Of a stretch of DNA of 64,000 nucleotides, positions 29,306 to 38,480 are shown in pieces. The translations under genes and the position numbers were made by a program. The DNA is from Streptomyces cyaneus (GTDB lineage: Bacteria > Actinomycetota > Actinomycetes > Streptomycetales > Streptomycetaceae): assembly GCF_004028635.1 (NCBI RefSeq), contig NZ_RQJW01000011.1:124001-188000 (forward strand). Direction: 5' to 3'. Positions within the stretch are counted from its first letter, which is position 1. Each line of letters starts with the position of its first letter. Below the pieces are notes generated by a model, which saw only the letters and a program-made list of their open reading frames with translations, did not search any database and was not told where the DNA came from.

Positions 29306-30135
29306 GACTCGACGTCGTCACGATCTTCCCCGAATACCTGGAGCCCCTGAACGTCTCCCTGGTCGGCAAGGCACGCGCGCGTGGGCAGCTGAACGTCCAT
29401 GTGCACGACCTCCGTACGTGGACGTACGACCGCCACAACACGGTCGACGACACGCCGTACGGCGGCGGACCCGGCATGGTCATGAAGACCGAGCCCTGGG
29501 GCGACGCGCTGGACTCGGTCCTGGCGGACGGCTACGAGAGTGGCTCCGGCGCACCCACCCTGATCGTCCCCACCCCCAGCGGCCGTCCCTTCACCCAGGA
29601 ACTCGCCGTCGAGCTCTCCGAGCGGCCCTGGCTGATCTTCACGCCGGCCCGCTACGAGGGCATCGACCGCCGCGTCATCGACGAGTACGCAACCCGTATG
29701 CCCGTCCATGAGGTGTCCATCGGTGACTACGTCCTCGCCGGTGGCGAGGCGGCCGTCCTGGTCATCACGGAAGCCGTGGCACGCCTGCTGCCCGGCGTTC
29801 TGGGGAACGCGGAGTCCCACCGGGACGACTCCTTCGCGCCCGGCGCGATGGCCAACCTCCTCGAAGGCCCCGTCTACACCAAGCCGCCGGAGTGGCGCGG
29901 CCGGGACATCCCCGAGGTGCTGCTCAGCGGCCACCACGGCAAGATCGCCCGCTGGCGCCGCGACGAGGCGCTCAGGCGTACCACGGTCAACCGGCCCGAC
30001 CTCATAGAGCGCTGCGACCCCAAGGCCTTCGACAAGAAGGACCGCGAGATGCTCTCCATCCTGGGCTGGATGCCCGACCCGGAGGGTGAGCGGTTCGGCC
30101 GATTTTGGCGCAGGACAGACGGCGTGGAAGAATAA
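29302..30135 (+). CDS. trmD: tRNA (guanine-N1)-methyltransferase
   Basis: TrmD, 277 aa, methylates G37 of tRNAs reading CNN and prevents +1 frameshifts. It belongs to the SPOUT class with a trefoil knot. Motifs include [12 protein letters not shown] at the N terminus, [22 protein letters not shown] and [11 protein letters not shown] for the SAM-binding knot, and HRDDSF. Length is slightly above the E. coli enzyme. Translationally coupled to rimM. Confidence 0.97.
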   Translation: MRLDVVTIFPEYLEPLNVSLVGKARARGQLNVHVHDLRTWTYDRHNTVDDTPYGGGPGMVMKTEPWGDALDSVLADGYESGSGAPTLIVPTPSGRPFTQELAVELSERPWLIFTPARYEGIDRRVIDEYATRMPVHEVSIGDYVLAGGEAAVLVITEAVARLLPGVLGNAESHRDDSFAPGAMANLLEGPVYTKPPEWRGRDIPEVLLSGHHGKIARWRRDEALRRTTVNRPDLIERCDPKAFDKKDREMLSILGWMPDPEGERFGRFWRRTDGVEE

Positions 30136-30269
30136 GTCGCTGTTGTGCGTCGTCCGGCGTGCGCCCCTGCCACAGGGGGACACGACGCCCGCCCCGACAC
30201 GGACAGCATCCTCACGAAACACCTAGCTCCCGCCTATGACCTGTGGCATGGGCGAAGAAAGCAGACGAA

Positions 30270-30620
30270 ATGTCTCACCTGCTCGACTCCGTCGACTCCG
30301 CGTCGCTGCGCAGCGACGTCCCGGCCTTCCGCCCGGGCGACACCGTCAACGTCCACGTCCGCGTCATCGAGGGCAACCGCTCCCGTGTGCAGCAGTTCAA
30401 GGGCGTTGTGATCCGCCGCCAGGGCGCCGGCGTGCGCGAGACCTTCACGGTCCGCAAGGTCTCCTTCTCCGTCGGCGTCGAGCGCACCTTCCCGGTGCAC
30501 ACCCCGATCGTCGAGAAGATCGAGCTGGTCACCAAGGGTGACGTCCGCCGCGCCAAGCTGTACTACCTGCGCGACCTGCGCGGCAAGGCGGCGAAGATCA
30601 AGGAGAAGCGCGAGAACTGA
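30270..30620 (+). CDS. rplS: 50S ribosomal protein L19
   Basis: Ribosomal protein L19, 116 aa: [32 protein letters not shown], then [20 protein letters not shown] and the basic end [18 protein letters not shown]. The ATG at 30270 gives the length normal for actinobacteria; an ATG nine codons earlier is in frame but adds unlikely sequence. Last gene of the operon, 134 bp after trmD. Confidence 0.97.
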   Translation: MSHLLDSVDSASLRSDVPAFRPGDTVNVHVRVIEGNRSRVQQFKGVVIRRQGAGVRETFTVRKVSFSVGVERTFPVHTPIVEKIELVTKGDVRRAKLYYLRDLRGKAAKIKEKREN

Positions 30621-30680
30621 GCGCTTCAGGGGGCTCGCCCCCACGGGGTTCAAATCGGGGCCGGATAGCATCTGGCCCCG

Positions 30681-31397
30681 ATGGACACCGAAGCACAGCC
30701 GACGGAGCGCGACCGCTCCTCCCGCCCTTCCGATTCCGAGGAGATCTCGGACACAGAGGGTCAGGAGGGACGGTCGCGCTTCGCGTTGGTGTCGCGGATC
30801 ACCGATCGGCTCCCGGGTGGGCGGCTCAGCCTGACCCTGCTGGTCTTCCTGGCGTTTCTGCTGCTGCTCAACACGTTCGTGCTGCGGCCGTTCGAGATTC
30901 CCAGCGGATCCATGGAGTCCGGATTGAGGATCGGCGACCGCGTTCTCGTAAATAAGTTGGCGTACCGTTTCGGTGCCGAGCCGCGGCGCGGTGATGTTGT
31001 CGTGTTCGACGGAACTGGGTATTTCGGGGATGCCGACTACATCAAACGCGTTGTGGGTGTGGGGGGAGACCACGTGGTCTGCTGCGACAAGGAGGGGAGG
31101 ATCCAGGTGAACGGCCGGTCGGTCGACGAGTCGACATTCCTGTACGCCGGCGACAGCCCGTCCACGGTGCCGTTCGACGTCGTCGTGCCCGACGGCACCC
31201 TGTTCGTCCTCGGTGACCACCGCAGCGAATCCAGCGACTCCCGCGACCACCTGGGCTCGCCCGGCGGCGGCATGATCCCGGTCGACGACGTCATCGGCCG
31301 CGCCGACTGGATCGTATGGCCGACCGCGCACTGGACCCGCCTGCACCGTCCGGACGCCTACGCGCGCGTGCCCGTAGCGGAGGGCACGCATGGGTAA
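30681..31397 (+). CDS. sipW: Type I signal peptidase SipW-like
   Basis: Membrane-bound signal peptidase I of 238 aa. One helix at about 50-70 (LTLLVFLAFLLLLNTFVL) is followed by the catalytic serine in IPSGSM (about 76), the catalytic lysine in YIKRVVGVGGD (about 121) and the GDHR box. There is no C-terminal membrane helix, which matches SipW of S. lividans, the first of four tandem sip genes. The N-terminal 40 residues are hydrophilic and cytoplasmic. It overlaps the next gene by 8 bp. Confidence 0.9.
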   Translation: MDTEAQPTERDRSSRPSDSEEISDTEGQEGRSRFALVSRITDRLPGGRLSLTLLVFLAFLLLLNTFVLRPFEIPSGSMESGLRIGDRVLVNKLAYRFGAEPRRGDVVVFDGTGYFGDADYIKRVVGVGGDHVVCCDKEGRIQVNGRSVDESTFLYAGDSPSTVPFDVVVPDGTLFVLGDHRSESSDSRDHLGSPGGGMIPVDDVIGRADWIVWPTAHWTRLHRPDAYARVPVAEGTHG

Positions 31398-32481
31398 CCG
31401 TGGCAAGCCGCGTGGCGTACCCAGCAGTCCTGCCGAAAATCTGCTGCCCACCGGTTCCCGGCGCGCCGCCAGCCCCGCCGGCGGTCGTACGCGCGCGGAG
31501 CGGCGCAAGCTCCAGCGCAAGGTCAAGCGGCGCCGCAGGCGCTCCGCGATGAAGGAGATACCCCTCCTCGTCGGCGTAGCGGTCCTCATAGCGCTCGTCC
31601 TGAAGACCTTCCTCGTCCAGGCCTTCGTGATCCCGTCCGGCTCCATGGAGCAGACGATCCAGATCGGCGACCGCGTCCTGGTCGACAAGCTCACGCCCTG
31701 GTTCGGCTCCAAGCCGCAGCGCGGGGACGTCGTCGTCTTCAAGGACCCCGGCGGCTGGCTCCAGGACGAGCAGACGACGGTGAAGAAGGAGGACCCCGTC
31801 GTCATCAAGCAGGTCAAGGAGGCGCTCACCTTCATCGGCCTGCTGCCGTCCGACGACGAGAAGGACCTCATCAAGCGTGTCGTCGGTGTCGGCGGCGACC
31901 GCGTCAAGTGCTGTGACACGCAAGGGCGGGTCACCGTCAACGGCATTCCCCTGAACGAGGACTATCTCTACCCCGGCAACGCCCCCTCCAACGCGCAGTT
32001 CGAGATCACCGTCCCGCAAGGCCGGCTGTGGGTGATGGGCGACCACCGGGCCAACTCCGCGGACTCCCGCTCGCACCAGGACCAGGACTACGGCGGCACG
32101 GTCTCCGAGGAGGAGGTGGTGGGGCGGGCCATGGTCATCGCCTGGCCCCTCGGTCACTGGACCTCCCTGGAAGAACCGAAAACCTACGCTTCGGTCTCCG
32201 ACTCGGCGACCGGGTCGACCGCGTCCGTCCAGCAGTCGCATAGGGTTGCTTCCGACGATTCGAACGGAACGATCCAACTCCCGACCCCTGCGGAACTCCC
32301 GCTCGTTATGGGAGTGGTGGGCCTGCGCCGCGTATGGGGCAGGCGGCGGCACAGAGTAAGGAGTTGGCGTGGGGGATGTGGCGGTTGGCGCACGATCCGG
32401 GCACGACGGCGAGGAGCACCGCGGACACCCCGTGGGAGCAGCCGACCCGGCCGCGGACGGCGCCGTGACCTCCGGGAATGA
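31390..32481 (+). CDS. sipX: Type I signal peptidase SipX-like with an unusual C-terminal tail
   Basis: Signal peptidase I of 363 aa as read. A basic N terminus (RRKLQRKVKRRRRR) precedes one helix at about 55-77, then IPSGSM (about 84), LIKRVVGVGGD (Lys about 162) and GDHR. A large insertion separates the serine and lysine boxes. Around 300-310 PLVMGVVGL is a weak second hydrophobic stretch. After that the frame turns arginine-rich, loses third-position GC bias, and overlaps sipY by 113 bp in another frame. The catalytic part is secure; the last 40 or so residues may come from a lost stop codon. Overlaps sipW by 8 bp. Confidence 0.85.
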   Translation: MGNRGKPRGVPSSPAENLLPTGSRRAASPAGGRTRAERRKLQRKVKRRRRRSAMKEIPLLVGVAVLIALVLKTFLVQAFVIPSGSMEQTIQIGDRVLVDKLTPWFGSKPQRGDVVVFKDPGGWLQDEQTTVKKEDPVVIKQVKEALTFIGLLPSDDEKDLIKRVVGVGGDRVKCCDTQGRVTVNGIPLNEDYLYPGNAPSNAQFEITVPQGRLWVMGDHRANSADSRSHQDQDYGGTVSEEEVVGRAMVIAWPLGHWTSLEEPKTYASVSDSATGSTASVQQSHRVASDDSNGTIQLPTPAELPLVMGVVGLRRVWGRRRHRVRSWRGGCGGWRTIRARRRGAPRTPRGSSRPGRGRRRDLRE

Positions 32482-33337
32482 CCCCGGAGCGGCCGGAGAC
32501 GGCGAAGGGTCGGGCGGGCAGCCCCCGACCGACGAACAGGGGTCGGGCGGGGCTTCCCCCACGCCGAAGAAGCAGCGCTCCTTCTGGAAGGAGCTGCCCA
32601 TCCTGATCGGCATCGCGCTCGTCCTCGCGCTGCTGATCAAGACGTTCCTGGTGCAGGCGTTCTCGATCCCCTCCGACTCGATGCAGAACACCCTCCAGCA
32701 GGGTGACCGCGTCCTGGTCGACAAGCTCACCCCTTGGTTCGGCTCCGAGCCCGAGCGCGGCGAGGTCGTCGTCTTCCACGACCCGGACAACTGGCTGGCG
32801 GGTGAGCCCACCCCCGACCCCAATGCGCTGCAGACCTTCCTCAGCTGGATCGGCCTGATGCCGTCCGCGGAGGAGAAGGACCTCATCAAGCGCGTCGTCG
32901 GCGTCGGCGGCGACACGGTCGAGTGCAACCGCACCGGGCCGCTGAAGGTCAACGGCAAAGCACTGAACGAGCCGTACGTCTACCCGGGCAACACCCCCTG
33001 CAGCCAGGACGACCAGGGCGGCCAGTTCAAGGTGAAGGTCCCCGAGGGCTCCATCTGGGTCATGGGCGACCACCGGCAGAACTCCCGCGACTCGCGCTAC
33101 AACCAGGCCGACAAGAACCACGGCATGGTCCCCGTCGACGAGGTCGTCGGCCGCGCCATCGTGATCGCCTGGCCGATCAACCGCTGGGACAACCTGCCGG
33201 TCCCGGACACCTTCGAGCAGAACCTGGACGCCCGGTCCGCCGCTCTGACGGTCGCGCCGCAGGGACTCGCCCTGGTCGGTGCGGTGCCGCTGGTGCTGTG
33301 GCGCCGGCAGCGGATCAAGGCGGCCGAGACGCGCTGA
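32369..33337 (+). CDS. sipY: Type I signal peptidase SipY-like
   Basis: Signal peptidase I of 322 aa. An acidic, Gly-rich cytoplasmic N terminus of about 70 residues precedes a helix at about 75-97, then IPSDSM (serine about 103), LIKRVVGVGGD (lysine about 174) and GDHR. A C-terminal helix follows (QGLALVGAVPLVLW) with a basic end, so both ends face the cytoplasm. The GTG at 32369 follows AAGGAG with good spacing, and third-position GC is high from the first codons, supporting this frame over the overlapping sipX tail. Confidence 0.92.
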   Translation: MGDVAVGARSGHDGEEHRGHPVGAADPAADGAVTSGNDPGAAGDGEGSGGQPPTDEQGSGGASPTPKKQRSFWKELPILIGIALVLALLIKTFLVQAFSIPSDSMQNTLQQGDRVLVDKLTPWFGSEPERGEVVVFHDPDNWLAGEPTPDPNALQTFLSWIGLMPSAEEKDLIKRVVGVGGDTVECNRTGPLKVNGKALNEPYVYPGNTPCSQDDQGGQFKVKVPEGSIWVMGDHRQNSRDSRYNQADKNHGMVPVDEVVGRAIVIAWPINRWDNLPVPDTFEQNLDARSAALTVAPQGLALVGAVPLVLWRRQRIKAAETR

Positions 33338-33483
33338 CTGCCGGGCGCCCTTCCTGTCGCCGTCCTTCCCCTTGCCCCTCTCTTCCTGGGGCGGCGAGCT
33401 TGGGAAAGCTTTGCCGAGCCTGTGGCCGCGGGTGCTCGGGAGGGGCTGCCCGTTGTCGGTACCGACGGGTAGGGTGCGGACCC

Positions 33484-34260
33484 ATGGGTGGCGAGAGCAC
33501 GACACGTACGGCGCAGCGCGAGAGTGGCGCGAGCAGGGGCCCGGCGGGCAGCCGGACCGGACAGCGGTTGTCCGGGCTGGCCGTGGCGCTGGGCCTGTTG
33601 CTGTTCCTCGGCGGGTTCGTCTGGGGAGCGGTTCTCTACCGGCCGTACACCGTGCCCACCAGTTCGATGGCGCCGACGATCGGCGCGGGTGACCGGGTGC
33701 TGGCCCAGCGCGTCGACGGCGGTGAGGTCCGCCGTGGTGACGTCGTCGTGTTCACCGACAAGACGTGGGTGTCCAACGCGCCCGTGGTCAAGCGTGTGGT
33801 CGCCGTCGGCGGGGACACGGTCGCCTGCTGCACCGACGGCAAGCTGACTGTCAACGGCAAGCAGATCGACGAGCCCTATCTGGCCAAGGACGGCCTGGCC
33901 GAGATCCAGGACTTCCCGAGCGTGACTGTGCCGAAGGGCAGGCTCTTCCTGCTCGGTGACGAGCGCAGCGGCTCATTGGACTCCACCGCCCACCTCACGG
34001 ACGCCGCCCGCGGCACCGTCGCGCGCAGCGCCGTGTCGGCCCGGGTGGACGCCGTCGTCTGGCCCATGGACGGCATGCTGGAACGCCCCACGGGCTTCGA
34101 ACAACTCGGCGCGCTGTCGTCGCCGGGGCCGCTGCGGACGGTCCTCGCGCTGATCGCCGTGGGCGGTGTGCTGGTCCTGGGCGGCGGGGCGTACGGGCCG
34201 ATCGCGAACAGGTCGGCCAAGCGAGCCAGGCCCCGGACGGAGCCCGCGGGTGACCGCTGA
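33484..34260 (+). CDS. sipZ: Type I signal peptidase SipZ-like
   Basis: Signal peptidase I of 258 aa. The helix at about 31-51 is followed by VPTSSM (serine about 60), VVKRVVAVGGD (lysine about 104) and GDERSGSLDS, with glutamate in place of the usual histidine of GDHR. A C-terminal helix (VLALIAVGGVLVLGGGAYG) and basic tail follow. It overlaps the downstream Nudix gene by 11 bp. The 146-bp gap from sipY has no clear terminator, so all four may share a transcript. Confidence 0.92.
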   Translation: MGGESTTRTAQRESGASRGPAGSRTGQRLSGLAVALGLLLFLGGFVWGAVLYRPYTVPTSSMAPTIGAGDRVLAQRVDGGEVRRGDVVVFTDKTWVSNAPVVKRVVAVGGDTVACCTDGKLTVNGKQIDEPYLAKDGLAEIQDFPSVTVPKGRLFLLGDERSGSLDSTAHLTDAARGTVARSAVSARVDAVVWPMDGMLERPTGFEQLGALSSPGPLRTVLALIAVGGVLVLGGGAYGPIANRSAKRARPRTEPAGDR

Positions 34261-34786
34261 GGCCACGGGTATGGGCCAGAGCCCTTACGGCGACACGTAC
34301 GACGGTGGACTGCGCAAGGTCGCTCGGGTCGTGCTGCTCGACCCGCAGGACCGCATTCTGCTGCTGCACGGACATGAGCCGGAGGATCCGGCTGACGACT
34401 GGTGGTTCACCCCGGGCGGCGGCATCGAGGGCGACGAGAGCCGTGAGGAAGCCGCGTTGCGGGAACTCGCCGAGGAGACCGGCATCACGGAGGTCGAACT
34501 CGGTCCCGTGCTGTGGCGGCGGAGGTGCTCCTTCCCGTTCGCGGGACGCCGCTGGGACCAGGACGAGTGGTACTACCTGGCCCGTACGACGCAGACGGCG
34601 ACCCGGCCCGTGGGGCTCACCGAGCTGGAGCGGCGCAGCGTCGCCGGAGCGCGCTGGTGGACGTGTCGGGAACTTGCCCGGGCACATGAGACGGTGTATC
34701 CGACCAGACTCGCCGAGCTATTGCGCACACTGCTCGACGAAGGTCCCCCCGCCGGGCCCGTGACCCTTGACCCCGAAATTGTCTAG
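34250..34786 (+). CDS. Nudix hydrolase
   Basis: Protein of 178 aa with a complete Nudix box, GGGIEGDESREEAALRELAE followed by ETGI, from about residue 61. It hydrolyses some nucleoside diphosphate linked to another group; the substrate cannot be told. The GTG at 34250 has GGAG seven bases upstream inside sipZ and overlaps that gene by 11 bp; an ATG seven codons later is the alternative. The same neighbour order (sip cluster, Nudix, DUF2469) is, as I recall, conserved in Streptomyces. Confidence 0.9.
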   Translation: MTAEATGMGQSPYGDTYDGGLRKVARVVLLDPQDRILLLHGHEPEDPADDWWFTPGGGIEGDESREEAALRELAEETGITEVELGPVLWRRRCSFPFAGRRWDQDEWYYLARTTQTATRPVGLTELERRSVAGARWWTCRELARAHETVYPTRLAELLRTLLDEGPPAGPVTLDPEIV

Positions 34787-34842
34787 GTGCTGACGGGACT
34801 GGCGCACAATGGTGGGATCGCACGGCTGAAGGGGAACATGCC

Positions 34843-35151
34843 ATGAGCGCCGAGGACCTCGAGAAGTACGAGACCGAGATGGAGCTCAAGCTCTATCGGG
34901 AGTACCGCGATGTCGTCGGTCTGTTCAAGTATGTGATCGAGACCGAGCGGCGCTTCTACCTGACCAACGACTACGAGATGCAGGTGCATTCGGTCCAGGG
35001 TGAGGTGTTCTTCGAGGTGTCCATGGCGGATGCCTGGGTGTGGGACATGTACCGGCCGGCGCGGTTCGTAAAGCAGGTCCGGGTGCTTACGTTCAAGGAC
35101 GTGAACATCGAGGAGCTGAACAAGAGCGATCTGGAGCTTCCGGGCGGATGA
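34843..35151 (+). CDS. DUF2469 family protein
   Basis: Acidic protein of 102 aa conserved across actinobacteria: MSAEDLEKYETEMELKLYRE, then RRFYLTNDYEM and WVWDMYRPARFVKQVRV. No function is known to me. The ATG follows AAGGGGAAC. A CACAAT -10-like box at 34806-34811 suggests its own promoter. It lies between the Nudix gene and yraN in the conserved order that leads to dprA. Confidence 0.9.
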   Translation: MSAEDLEKYETEMELKLYREYRDVVGLFKYVIETERRFYLTNDYEMQVHSVQGEVFFEVSMADAWVWDMYRPARFVKQVRVLTFKDVNIEELNKSDLELPGG

Positions 35152-35219
35152 CGTTCGGTATCGCGTCGGTAATGCATCAGTGATGCTCGGCGCTGTTTTC
35201 ACCCGCAGGGGTGAGGGAG

Positions 35220-35246
35220 TTATCCACAGTCGCGGACTTGTCCACC
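35220..35246 (+). promoter_or_regulatory. Pair of DnaA boxes upstream of yraN
   Basis: TTATCCACA (35220-35228) is a perfect classical DnaA box, and TTGTCCACC (35238-35246) differs at one base from the Streptomyces consensus TTGTCCACA. Same orientation, starts 18 bp apart, 57 bp before the yraN start. DnaA may regulate or be titrated here. Confidence 0.55.
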
Positions 35247-35302
35247 AAGATCCAATAGCTCGCTGAGCTGCCCTCATTGTTGGCGCCGGAGGTGGTGCCG
35301 AC

Positions 35303-35665
35303 ATGAACGCACGCAGTGCACTCGGCAGGTACGGCGAGGAATTGGCCGCGCGGCGGCTGGTCGAGGCCGGGATGACGGTTCTGGAGCGCAACTGGCGCTG
35401 TGGCAGGACCGGGGAGATCGACATTGTCGCCAGGGACGGCGACGTGGTGGTCGTCTGTGAGGTGAAGACCCGCAGGACCAGCGGCTACGAGCATCCGATG
35501 GCCGCAGTCACCCCCGAGAAGGCACAGCGGCTGCGAGGCCTCGCGGAACGCTGGATCCACGCTCACGGAGGAGCTCCACCCGGAGGCGTCCGTATCGACC
35601 TGGTCGGCATCGTCCTGCCCCACCGCGGCGCGCCCGTGGTCGAGCACGCGCGGGGGGTGGCCTGA
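35303..35665 (+). CDS. YraN/UPF0102 family endonuclease-like protein
   Basis: Protein of 120 aa with the restriction-endonuclease-like fold of Yra[18 protein letters not shown], then [21 protein letters not shown] holding the PD-(D/E)xK-type residues. Function is unproven; it is often next to comM/yifB and dprA. The stop is one base before the yifB ATG. Confidence 0.9.
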   Translation: MNARSALGRYGEELAARRLVEAGMTVLERNWRCGRTGEIDIVARDGDVVVVCEVKTRRTSGYEHPMAAVTPEKAQRLRGLAERWIHAHGGAPPGGVRIDLVGIVLPHRGAPVVEHARGVA

Positions 35666-35666
35666 C

Positions 35667-37292
35667 ATGGCGTTCGCGCGTACGTGCTCGGTGGCCCTGG
35701 TGGGCGTCGAAGGGGTTGTGGTCGAGGTCCAGGCGGACCTGGAGCCCGGGGTGGCGGCGTTCACCTTGGTGGGGCTGCCGGACAAGAGTCTGTCGGAGAG
35801 CCGGGACCGGGTTCGGGCGGCGGTCGTGAACTCGGGCGGCGCGTGGCCTCAGAAGAAGCTCACCGTCGGGCTCAGCCCGGCATCAGTGCCCAAGGCCGGC
35901 AGCGGCTTCGACCTGGCCGTGGCATGCGCCGTCCTCGGTGCCGCCGAGCGGATCGACCCACGGGTTCTCGCCGACATCGTGATGATCGGCGAGTTGGGCC
36001 TGGACGGACGGGTGCGTCCCGTCCGGGGCATCCTGCCCGCCGTGCTGGCCGCCGCCGACGCCGGCTACGAGCAGGTGGTCGTCCCGGAGTGCGCAGCGGC
36101 CGAGGCGTCGCTGGTGCCTGGAGTCTCCGTACTGGGAGTGCGCAGCCTGCGCCAGCTGATCGCCGTCCTCGCGGACGAACCCGTGCCCGACGAGGAACCG
36201 GACGAGCAGGGCCGCCCTGATCCGCTGCTCGCGGGTCTGCGCGTGCCGGGGACAGGCGCGGCCACGGGCATGCACAGCATGGGCGCCGCCCAGCCCGACC
36301 ACGGTCACGACCTCGCCGATGTGGTGGGCCAGTTCTCGGCGCGTACGGCCGTGGAGGTCGCCGCCGCGGGTGGGCACCACCTGTTCCTGGAGGGGCCACC
36401 GGGCGCCGGCAAGACGATGCTCGCGGAGCGGCTGCCGGCCATCCTGCCCAGGCTCAGCAGGGAGGAGTCGCTGGAGGTCACCGCGGTCCACTCGGTGGCG
36501 GGTCTGCTGCCCCCGGGCAAGCCCCTGATCGACGTGGCTCCCTACTGCGCACCGCATCACTCGGCGACGATGCAGGCGCTCGTCGGCGGGGGTGCCGGCA
36601 TCGCGCGGCCCGGTGCGGTGTCGCTCTCCCACCGCGGCGTGCTCTTCCTGGACGAGACGCCGGAGTTCAACAGCCATGCCCTCGACGCCCTGCGGCAGCC
36701 GCTGGAAGCCGGCCATGTCGTGATCGCGCGCAGCGCGGGCGTCGTGCGCTTCCCGGCGAAGTTCCTGATGGTGCTGGCGGCCAATCCCTGCCCCTGTGGC
36801 CGCTTCTCCCAGACGGACCACATGTGCGAGTGCCCGCCCTCGGCGATCCGCCGCTATCAGGCCCGGCTGTCCGGGCCGCTGCTCGACCGGGTCGACCTCC
36901 GGGTCGAGGTGGACCGTGTGACGCGCGCCCAGCTGACCGAGCGCGGGGCACGGGGCGAGTCCACCGCGACGGTCGCGGATCGGGTGCGGGCAGCCCGGGA
37001 GCGGGCGTCGGCCCGGCTCTCCGGTACGCCGTGGCGGACGAACAGCGAGATCCCCGGACGTGAGCTGCGCAGCCGTTGGTACGCCTCGATCGGCGCCATG
37101 GACGAGGCGGAACGGAACCTGGAGCGCGGCGTGCTGACCGCCCGCGGGCTCGACCGCGTCCTGCGCGTCGCCTGGACCGTCGCCGACCTCGTCGGTCATG
37201 ACCGGCCCGACGCGACGGACGTCGCCCTGGCACTGCAACTGCGCACCGGTGTGCCGCGGGGCGTGCCCATGACCATCGGAGCGCTGACGTGA
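35667..37292 (+). CDS. YifB/ComM family Mg-chelatase-like AAA+ ATPase
   Basis: ATPase of 541 aa. The N-terminal Lon-like domain (VEVQADLEPGVAAFTLVGLPDKSLSE) precedes an AAA+ Mg-chelatase-type core with GPPGAGKTMLAERLP near 248, Walker B GVLFLDETPEF and a CPCGRFSQTDHMCEC cysteine cluster. In Vibrio and Haemophilus ComM is a branch-migration helicase for natural transformation; the role in Streptomyces is unknown. It overlaps dprA by four bases (GTGA). Confidence 0.93.
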   Translation: MAFARTCSVALVGVEGVVVEVQADLEPGVAAFTLVGLPDKSLSESRDRVRAAVVNSGGAWPQKKLTVGLSPASVPKAGSGFDLAVACAVLGAAERIDPRVLADIVMIGELGLDGRVRPVRGILPAVLAAADAGYEQVVVPECAAAEASLVPGVSVLGVRSLRQLIAVLADEPVPDEEPDEQGRPDPLLAGLRVPGTGAATGMHSMGAAQPDHGHDLADVVGQFSARTAVEVAAAGGHHLFLEGPPGAGKTMLAERLPAILPRLSREESLEVTAVHSVAGLLPPGKPLIDVAPYCAPHHSATMQALVGGGAGIARPGAVSLSHRGVLFLDETPEFNSHALDALRQPLEAGHVVIARSAGVVRFPAKFLMVLAANPCPCGRFSQTDHMCECPPSAIRRYQARLSGPLLDRVDLRVEVDRVTRAQLTERGARGESTATVADRVRAARERASARLSGTPWRTNSEIPGRELRSRWYASIGAMDEAERNLERGVLTARGLDRVLRVAWTVADLVGHDRPDATDVALALQLRTGVPRGVPMTIGALT

Positions 37293-38449
37293 GCGGGCGT
37301 GAGGAGCCCGACGACGAACTGCTCGGCCGGGTGTTTCTCAGCCGGGTCGTCGAGCCCGGTGACGAGGTGGCCGGGCGATGGGTGCGGGAGTACGGGGTGG
37401 GGGAAGTGGTGCGGCGGTTGCGGGAGGGGGCGGAGCCCTTGCCGGGGGTGAGTTACAAGCGGTGGGACGGGTTACGGGCTCGGGCGGTGCGGGCCGAGCC
37501 CGGACGGGACCTTGCCGTCGCCCTGGAGACCGGGGTGCGGTTCCTGTGTCCGGGAGACGTCGAGTGGCCGGGGCAGCTCGATGATCTCGGGGACGCGCGG
37601 CCCGTCGGGCTGTGGGTTCGCGGGCGGGCCAGTCTGCGGATGTGGGCGTTGCGGTCCGTGGCCGTCGTCGGGGCGCGGGCCTGCACCGAGTACGGGGCGC
37701 ACATGGCGGCCACCCTCGCCGGCGGGCTCGCCGAGCGGGGGTGGGTGGTCGTGTCCGGCGGCGCCTATGGCGTCGACGGCGCCGCTCATCGGGGTGCGCT
37801 CGGCACCGGTGGGGCCACCGTCGCCGTGCTCGCCTGCGGCGTGGACCGGCCCTATCCGCGCGGGCACACCCAGCTGATCAACAGGATCGCGGAACAGGGA
37901 CTCGTGATCGGGGAGCTGCCGCCGGGGGACCATCCCACGCCCAGCAGGTTCATCGTGCGCAACCGGGTGATCGCGGCGCTGACCCGGGGCACGGTCGTCG
38001 TGGAGGCCGCCCTTCGCAGCGGCTCGCTCGTCACCGCCCGGGCGGCACAGCGATTGGGGCGTCACACGATGGGCGTCCCCGGCCCGGCCACCAGTGGGCT
38101 CTCCGCGGGCGTGCACGAACTGCTGCGCGGTGATGCCGTGCTGGTCACCGACGCCGCCGAGGTCGTCGAGCTCGTGGGCGACATGGGAGAGCTGGCGCCC
38201 GAGCGGCGTGGGCCCGTCCTGCCGCGCGATCTGCTGGAGCCGGGGGCGCGCAGAGTCCTGGCCGCGCTGCCCGGTCGCCGCGAGGCGCGGGCGGAGGAGG
38301 TCGCACGGGGTGCGCAGACCACCGAGGACGACGCGATCGCGAGACTGTACGAACTCCGCTCACTTGGTTACGTCGAACGACACGGCGACGGCTGGAAGTT
38401 GACACGCCAGGCGATGATCTCTGTTCGCGCCGGTCGGAGTGGATGTTGA
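37289..38449 (+). CDS. dprA: DNA processing protein DprA
   Basis: Protein of 386 aa with the Rossmann-like DprA core: SVAVVGARACTEYG near 134, VVSGGAYGVDGAAHRGAL, and PSRFIVRNRVIAALTRG for single-strand binding. A SAM-like N-terminal region and a winged-helix C terminus (DAIARLYELRSLGYVERH) flank it. It loads RecA on single-stranded DNA in transformable bacteria. GTG start coupled to yifB. The early part (37300-37500) has G-rich local codon usage but stays in frame. Confidence 0.93.
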   Translation: MSGREEPDDELLGRVFLSRVVEPGDEVAGRWVREYGVGEVVRRLREGAEPLPGVSYKRWDGLRARAVRAEPGRDLAVALETGVRFLCPGDVEWPGQLDDLGDARPVGLWVRGRASLRMWALRSVAVVGARACTEYGAHMAATLAGGLAERGWVVVSGGAYGVDGAAHRGALGTGGATVAVLACGVDRPYPRGHTQLINRIAEQGLVIGELPPGDHPTPSRFIVRNRVIAALTRGTVVVEAALRSGSLVTARAAQRLGRHTMGVPGPATSGLSAGVHELLRGDAVLVTDAAEVVELVGDMGELAPERRGPVLPRDLLEPGARRVLAALPGRREARAEEVARGAQTTEDDAIARLYELRSLGYVERHGDGWKLTRQAMISVRAGRSGC

Positions 38450-38454
38450 CCGAG

Positions 38455-38480
38455 CGTGTTCGGCCGTACGGGGGAACACG
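38455..38480 (+). terminator. Weak hairpin after dprA
   Basis: CGTGTTC (38455-38461) pairs with GAACACG (38474-38480). It lies in the 305-bp dprA-whiG gap, which otherwise holds no gene I can support and must contain the whiG promoter. Confidence 0.45.
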
